Positions 44,436 to 44,654 of a stretch of 44,654 bases of DNA are shown piece after piece. The position numbers and the translations under genes are program-made. Numbering within the stretch: the stretch's first letter is position 1; each line of letters begins with the position of its first letter. Origin of the DNA: Thermoplasmata archaeon (lineage in GTDB: Archaea > Thermoplasmatota > Thermoplasmata > Thermoplasmatales > Thermoplasmataceae); NCBI GenBank assembly GCA_021797295.1, contig JAKAAA010000001.1:1-44654 (forward strand), written 5' to 3'. The notes under the pieces were generated by a model. The model saw nothing but the letters and a program-made list of their open reading frames with translations, had not been told where the DNA came from and made no database searches.

Positions 44436-44654
44436 TAATTACAGGGATCATGATATTGTAATAGAATCATCAACATCAGGCAAGTATTTCTCTAAGGAGT
44501 TGTCAATGCTTGGCTATAAGGTTCACCTGATAAATCCTGCAAAGGTTCCTGAAATAGCAAACAATTATAAGAAGACAGACAGGGAGGATTCATTCCAGCT
44601 TGCAGATGTATTCAGGAAGGGTGGAATGAAGGAGATATACATTCCATCAGGGGA

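Larger units (their letters stand above)
43892..44654 (+). mobile_element. IS110-family insertion sequence (right copy, cut by window end)
   Basis: The outer end at 43892 is set by loss of similarity with the left copy. A 212-base noncoding leader is followed by a DEDD transposase gene from 44104. A long upstream leader is the layout of the IS110 group, whereas IS1111 elements carry it downstream. There are no terminal inverted repeats at the visible end, as expected. A second element (44228-44435) has inserted into the transposase gene, so this copy cannot make an intact enzyme. The right end lies beyond the window. Confidence 0.88.
44104..44654 (+). pseudogene. IS110-family DEDD transposase, interrupted, 3' end outside window
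   Basis: The frame begins MVIGLDVHKRSVYATAMED. It is broken after VNGFL by the 208-bp insert and resumes at NYRDHDIVIESSTSGKY. Joining the flanks with one TA restores a continuous frame (GFLFNYRDHD). In the joined protein the RuvC-like acidic residues are Asp6, Glu51, Asp89 and Asp92, the last two in KTDREDSFQLAD, which is the family D-x-x-D spacing. The visible part ends around residue 113. The C-terminal serine-containing domain is not in the window. The gene is inactive unless the insert is precisely lost. Confidence 0.9.

Noticed and set aside
1..44654. CRISPR array, prophage or defence island
   Set aside because: No regularly spaced repeats, cas genes, phage structural genes or restriction genes were seen. 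The genes between the IS110 copies are mainly core metabolism.

Overview
The window is a piece of an AT-rich archaeal chromosome. Gene content points to the Thermoplasmatales, probably a Ferroplasma-like acidophile: archaeal RNA polymerase subunit Rpo7 with Spt4, ribosomal proteins S24e and S27ae, a GTP-dependent dephospho-CoA kinase, an RPA-type single-strand binding protein with its partner, and a fused ETF beta-alpha flavoprotein followed by FixC and FixX. Many first genes have a TATA-like box centred about 25-28 nt before the start codon (leaderless style), whereas several internal genes use a GGTGA Shine-Dalgarno. The lineage call is inference from gene content, not a database match.

Both ends of the window are the 5' end of an IS110-family element. 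Positions 1-122 (minus strand) and 43892-44013 (plus strand) are inverted copies, so the two elements face outward around about 43.8 kb of mostly core genes. The right element continues into a DEDD transposase gene that is split by a 208-bp TA-flanked miniature element. Its 5' leader folds into a 5' hairpin plus two internal-loop domains, the layout of an IS110 bridge RNA. The two copies differ only inside the first loop domain. This is the most interesting part of the window.

Left to right: acyl-CoA synthetase, purC, an MFS exporter, a histidine phosphatase, a frameshifted cysteine synthase, a CBS protein with citrate synthase, and a membrane protein with a CPAC motif (0-9 kb). Then come the ETF/FixC/FixX electron-transfer operon, endonuclease III and carAB (9-17.4 kb). 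Next are a solute-binding-like protein, an ACT regulator, purEK, an old-yellow-enzyme relative, a DUF4382-like surface protein, gamma-glutamyltransferase, moaA-moaD and a two-gene ABC exporter (17.5-27.1 kb). After these: an NCS1 permease with a dUTPase-like protein, scpB-purD, an EF-Tu/SelB-like pseudo-GTPase, and asnS-hemE-hemH (27-35.3 kb). Last are rpo7-spt4-dpck-rps24e-rps27ae, several small archaeal genes, the RPA pair and gcvPA-gcvPB (35.3-43.8 kb).

The genes support nucleotide synthesis (purC, purE, purK, purD, carAB, dUTPase, nucleobase uptake), central carbon and electron flow (citrate synthase, ETF-FixCX, acyl-CoA synthetase, glycine decarboxylase), cofactors (heme, molybdopterin, CoA) and information processing. 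No tRNA, rRNA or CRISPR array was seen.
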